Origin: JAGQYH01 sp041393015
GTDB lineage: Bacteria > Bacteroidota > Bacteroidia > Chitinophagales > JADIYW01
Direction of reading: 5' to 3'
Assembly (NCBI GenBank): GCA_041393015.1
Contig: JAWKKV010000008.1
Location: 1-64,000 of the forward strand
Length of the DNA: 64,000 nt
Shown here: positions 61,437 to 64,000 of the stretch, piece after piece
How the letters are laid out: each line of letters starts with the position of its first letter
Numbering within the stretch: the stretch's first letter is position 1
Made by a program: the position numbers and the translations under genes
Notes under the pieces: generated by a model
The model's database searches: none
Told to the model about the DNA's origin: nothing
Seen by the model: the letters and a program-made list of their open reading frames with translations, nothing else

Positions 61437-62880
61437 ATGCTTTATTTTTGCGATAGCTATAATAACTGCAGTGCCTTTAACGGCACAAGAAAGTACCGCT
61501 TATTCCAGATTTGGATTAGGACTTTTAAGTGAAAATAATTTCATGGCGAGCAGGGCAATGGGTGGCTTAGGTGCTTCCTTTCAGTCTTCTGAAAGTGTAA
61601 ACTTCGCTAATCCTGCTAGTTATGCTCGACTCAACCTAATTTCATTTGAAGGTGCATTCACAGGTGGATTCAATCGTGTTTCATCCAACTTTGGAGGAGG
61701 AACAACCGGAAATGTAAACCTTTCTTACTTAGCCTTTTCACTACCGGTAATGAAAGATAGATGGGTGTCTTCCATTGGTTTGGTGCCTTTCTCTCAAAAA
61801 GAATATTTAGTGTCAGATACTTTAAGCTTATCAGATAACAGTGTTGTCGGTAATATTTTCGAAGGTACAGGAACGCTTTATACTATTTATTGGGGAAATG
61901 GATTTAGACATAAAGATTTTTCAATTGGTTTTAATATTGGGTATTTATTTGGAGCCATTGATGCTACCAGCTTAAGCGTTCCTTTAGACGATGATGGCTT
62001 TACAGATCCATATTCATTTACGACGATAGAAAGAAATAAGTTAAAAGCTTCTGGTTTTTTATGGAATGTTGGTGCGCAGTATTCAATTCCATTAAAAGAG
62101 GTTGAGTTTGATAAAAATCAATTTAAAAGATTGAAACTAGAAGTTGGACTAGCCTTTAATTCAAGCTATAAAATTGGAAACAACAGCACTGTAGAATCTA
62201 GTAAGTATTCAATTTACTCCATATCGATTCCAACTAAAGATGAGGGAGAATCTTACACCGACTTTATTGATAATCTTTTACAAATAACAGCAGAAGCAGA
62301 AGCAGCCAATGTTAGTGGAGTTGATGTTGATACTTTTTTAGCTCCGACCGTTCAAAATGTAGGTTTAAAAATGCCGATGAATTTGAATGGAGGCTTCACT
62401 TTTGTTAAAACAGTTAGAGATATTACTTTTTGGAAAGCTGGTTTTGATGTTAAATGGACTCCGTGGAGTAACTACAACGGTTTTGAATCAGGAGAAGGAG
62501 GTCAATTAGCAGATAGCTGGCGAATTGCATTTGGTGGAGAAATTTTTCCTTTAGGTGGAGGAAGACAAGAATTAAGGTCAAAAACCTTTTCACAGTTGAA
62601 ATACCGAGCAGGTTTTTATTATTCAAGAACTTCAGTGACGGTACAAAATACTGCTATAAATGAGTTTGGCATAAACTTTGGAATAGCTATACCAATAAGA
62701 CTAAGAATGGTAAACGAAGATGGTTATTATGGTTATAGAAAAGTTCATCCTTTCTCATTAGGGTTCGAAGTAGGATCAAGAGGAACAAAGGAAAACGACT
62801 TAATCAAAGATAATTTCGTTAGAATCAACTTAGGCATATCGTTAAACGATAAATGGTTTGTAAAAAGAAAGTATAACTAA
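61420..62880 (+). CDS. Outer-membrane beta-barrel protein of unknown function
   Basis: A 486-residue protein with a signal peptide (about 1-22, ending PLTAQ) and a pattern of amphipathic strands separated by short turns, as in FadL/PorV-like barrels: YSRFGLGLLSENNFMASRAM, MGGLGASFQSSESVNFANPA and SYAR at the N-terminus, and FGINFGIAIPIR near the end. The NPAS turn after the first strands is typical of the Bacteroidota group. It overlaps the coaX end by 17 bp, so it is translationally coupled. The next gene, a TPR lipid-free periplasmic protein, is 11 bp downstream. Confidence 0.75.
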   Translation: MWKAFRCFIFAIAIITAVPLTAQESTAYSRFGLGLLSENNFMASRAMGGLGASFQSSESVNFANPASYARLNLISFEGAFTGGFNRVSSNFGGGTTGNVNLSYLAFSLPVMKDRWVSSIGLVPFSQKEYLVSDTLSLSDNSVVGNIFEGTGTLYTIYWGNGFRHKDFSIGFNIGYLFGAIDATSLSVPLDDDGFTDPYSFTTIERNKLKASGFLWNVGAQYSIPLKEVEFDKNQFKRLKLEVGLAFNSSYKIGNNSTVESSKYSIYSISIPTKDEGESYTDFIDNLLQITAEAEAANVSGVDVDTFLAPTVQNVGLKMPMNLNGGFTFVKTVRDITFWKAGFDVKWTPWSNYNGFESGEGGQLADSWRIAFGGEIFPLGGGRQELRSKTFSQLKYRAGFYYSRTSVTVQNTAINEFGINFGIAIPIRLRMVNEDGYYGYRKVHPFSLGFEVGSRGTKENDLIKDNFVRINLGISLNDKWFVKRKYN

Positions 62881-62891
62881 AAAGATAAAAA

Positions 62892-64000
62892 ATGAAGAAG
62901 TCAATATTATACACGTTAATCTTATTAGTGAGTGCTACAATGGCTTGGGCTAGTAGCTCGGAAGGAAAAGAAACGTCAGAAGAAGTAATTTTGATCACTG
63001 ATCAATATGATTTTAAATGTAATAAATACGGCAAAGGACCGGATAGCACAAAATCTATTCAACAATATTCTTTATACAGAGAATATTTTAAGCAAGAGAA
63101 CTACAATGAAGCCATGAAATTTTGGCCTTATGTTTACAAAACAGCTCCAGGCTTGCATAAGTATGTAATCTACAATGGTATTTCTTACTACGAAGATAAA
63201 ATGGATGCTGCTCCAGCAGGTCCTAAAAAAGAGGAGTTGTTAGATTCATTGATTATGTTGTATAGCCATAAAATGCATTGCTATGGCGATGAAGTAAAAA
63301 ACAAATCTAAGATTGGTTGGTTATTACAAACCTACAGACCTACAGCAACAGATGATATCAAAAAGATTTATAAAGATGTTATTGATAAAGGAGGAGAATC
63401 TGCTCCTTATTATACACTTTTACCTTTCTTTTCAGGGTTGATTAATGATTTAGATAAAGACTTAATTACAGCAGAAGAAGTTTTAGAATACAAAGAAGTT
63501 ATTCAAGGTATTGTTGATGCAAATGCTGACGATGAAAAATATGGAGAATTATATTTGTCACAAATGCAAAATATTGATGCCATCTTCGATACGAATCCTA
63601 AAGTAATCAGCCTATTTGATTGTACTGTAATGGGACCTCAATTGAAAGCTTCTTATGAGGAGAACAAAAATGATAAAGCTTGGATTAAGTCAACTTATTT
63701 CAAGATGAAAAAAGGTTGTGAAGATGATCCATTTACACAACAATTATTTATGCAATACATCAATTTAGAGCCATCTTCACAAAGTATGTTGTACATGTAT
63801 AACAAACTAATCAAAGCTGGTGATTTAAATGGCGCGAATGAATATTTAGAGAAAGCTATTAATCTAGAATCAGATCCTATTAAAAAGGCTCAATTGATTT
63901 ATAGAAAAGCAAATGAATCTTACAGAGCTTCTAATTATTCTGAGGCTAGAAAATTTGCTAGAGAAGCTATCGCTTTAAACCCTAACTATGGTAAAGCTTA
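62892..64000 (+). CDS. Exported TPR protein, 3' end outside the window
   Basis: An open frame of 369 codons runs to the window edge. The N-terminus MKKSILYTLILLVSATMAWA is a signal peptide. The first 250 residues contain helical repeats without a clear name (YREYFKQENYNEAMKFWPYV), and TPR-like repeats follow near the end (NGANEYLEKAINLES, ASNYSEARKFAREAIALNPN). It is 11 bp behind the barrel gene and so probably in one operon with coaX and that gene. Such TPR proteins often scaffold outer-membrane assemblies in Bacteroidota, but the role here is unknown. Confidence 0.8.
   Translation, partial: MKKSILYTLILLVSATMAWASSSEGKETSEEVILITDQYDFKCNKYGKGPDSTKSIQQYSLYREYFKQENYNEAMKFWPYVYKTAPGLHKYVIYNGISYYEDKMDAAPAGPKKEELLDSLIMLYSHKMHCYGDEVKNKSKIGWLLQTYRPTATDDIKKIYKDVIDKGGESAPYYTLLPFFSGLINDLDKDLITAEEVLEYKEVIQGIVDANADDEKYGELYLSQMQNIDAIFDTNPKVISLFDCTVMGPQLKASYEENKNDKAWIKSTYFKMKKGCEDDPFTQQLFMQYINLEPSSQSMLYMYNKLIKAGDLNGANEYLEKAINLESDPIKKAQLIYRKANESYRASNYSEARKFAREAIALNPNYGKA

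Overview
The window is about 64 kb of AT-rich DNA from a member of the Bacteroidota. The phylum-level evidence is a SusC/SusD pair, two kinds of type IX secretion sorting domain (a gliding-type CTD and the short type A tail), a DUF2480 protein, mqnC of the futalosine menaquinone route, and several TAnnTTTG promoter elements in place of sigma70 boxes. I cannot name the genus; a Saprospiria- or Chitinophagia-like environmental lineage is a guess. Both ends cut through genes (purH on the left, a TPR protein on the right).

Layout. 0-6.4 kb: purH end, then the rod-shape operon mreB-mreC-mreD-mrdA-rodA, partly with overlapping genes. 6.4-10.8 kb: an A-type Fe-S carrier, a small membrane protein, a 5'-nucleotidase split over two genes, and dnaA. 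10.8-16.6 kb: tRNA-rich accessory region. Ordinary tRNA-Ser(GCT) and tRNA-Pro(TGG) genes are followed by a secreted protein of unknown function and then by a dense tRNA array (about 13 tRNA or tRNA-like genes) with one YkuK-type RNase H-like gene inside it. 16.6-34.6 kb: housekeeping and envelope genes (OmpA lipoprotein, amidase, SDR plus aldehyde dehydrogenase, PpiD-like foldase, lytic transglycosylase, a T9SS-exported protein, an M16 protease pair, mqnC). 34.9-43.6 kb: a SusC/SusD locus with two further lipoproteins and an arylsulfotransferase-like T9SS cargo. 43.7-48.9 kb: ATP synthase operon atpB-E-F-H-A-G. 49-64 kb: scpB, a catalytically altered pseudouridine synthase homologue, an Ate1/Bpt-like protein, Hsp20, a copper-oxygenase/cytochrome-like T9SS cargo, MazG-like, SDR, Nfu, rlmF, rlmN, an amidohydrolase, coaX and two envelope proteins.

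Two things stand out. First, in the tRNA array five tRNA genes carry a short self-complementary element (19, 20 or 29 nt, starting CCTGYCTRC) between nucleotides 53 and 54, the junction of T-stem and T-loop. One of them, tRNA-Ser(GCT), also carries a 32-nt self-complementary insert in the anticodon loop, and a related tRNA-like gene carries a perfect 18-nt palindrome in its D-loop. Removing the inserts restores good cloverleaves in four of the five T-arm cases. This looks like a family of small palindromic elements that targets, or is tolerated at, fixed positions in tRNA genes. Second, the ATP synthase genes from about 43.8 to 47.35 kb are full of frameshifts, while the end of atpA and all of atpG are intact. 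The abrupt edges and the essential function point to a patch of poor consensus sequence rather than to real decay.

Smaller points are a perfect 7 x 8-bp repeat abutting the coaX start codon, a 5'-half copy of tRNA-Ser, a minus-strand tRNA-like structure split by more than 100 nt, and a RluB/RsuA homologue lacking the catalytic aspartate.
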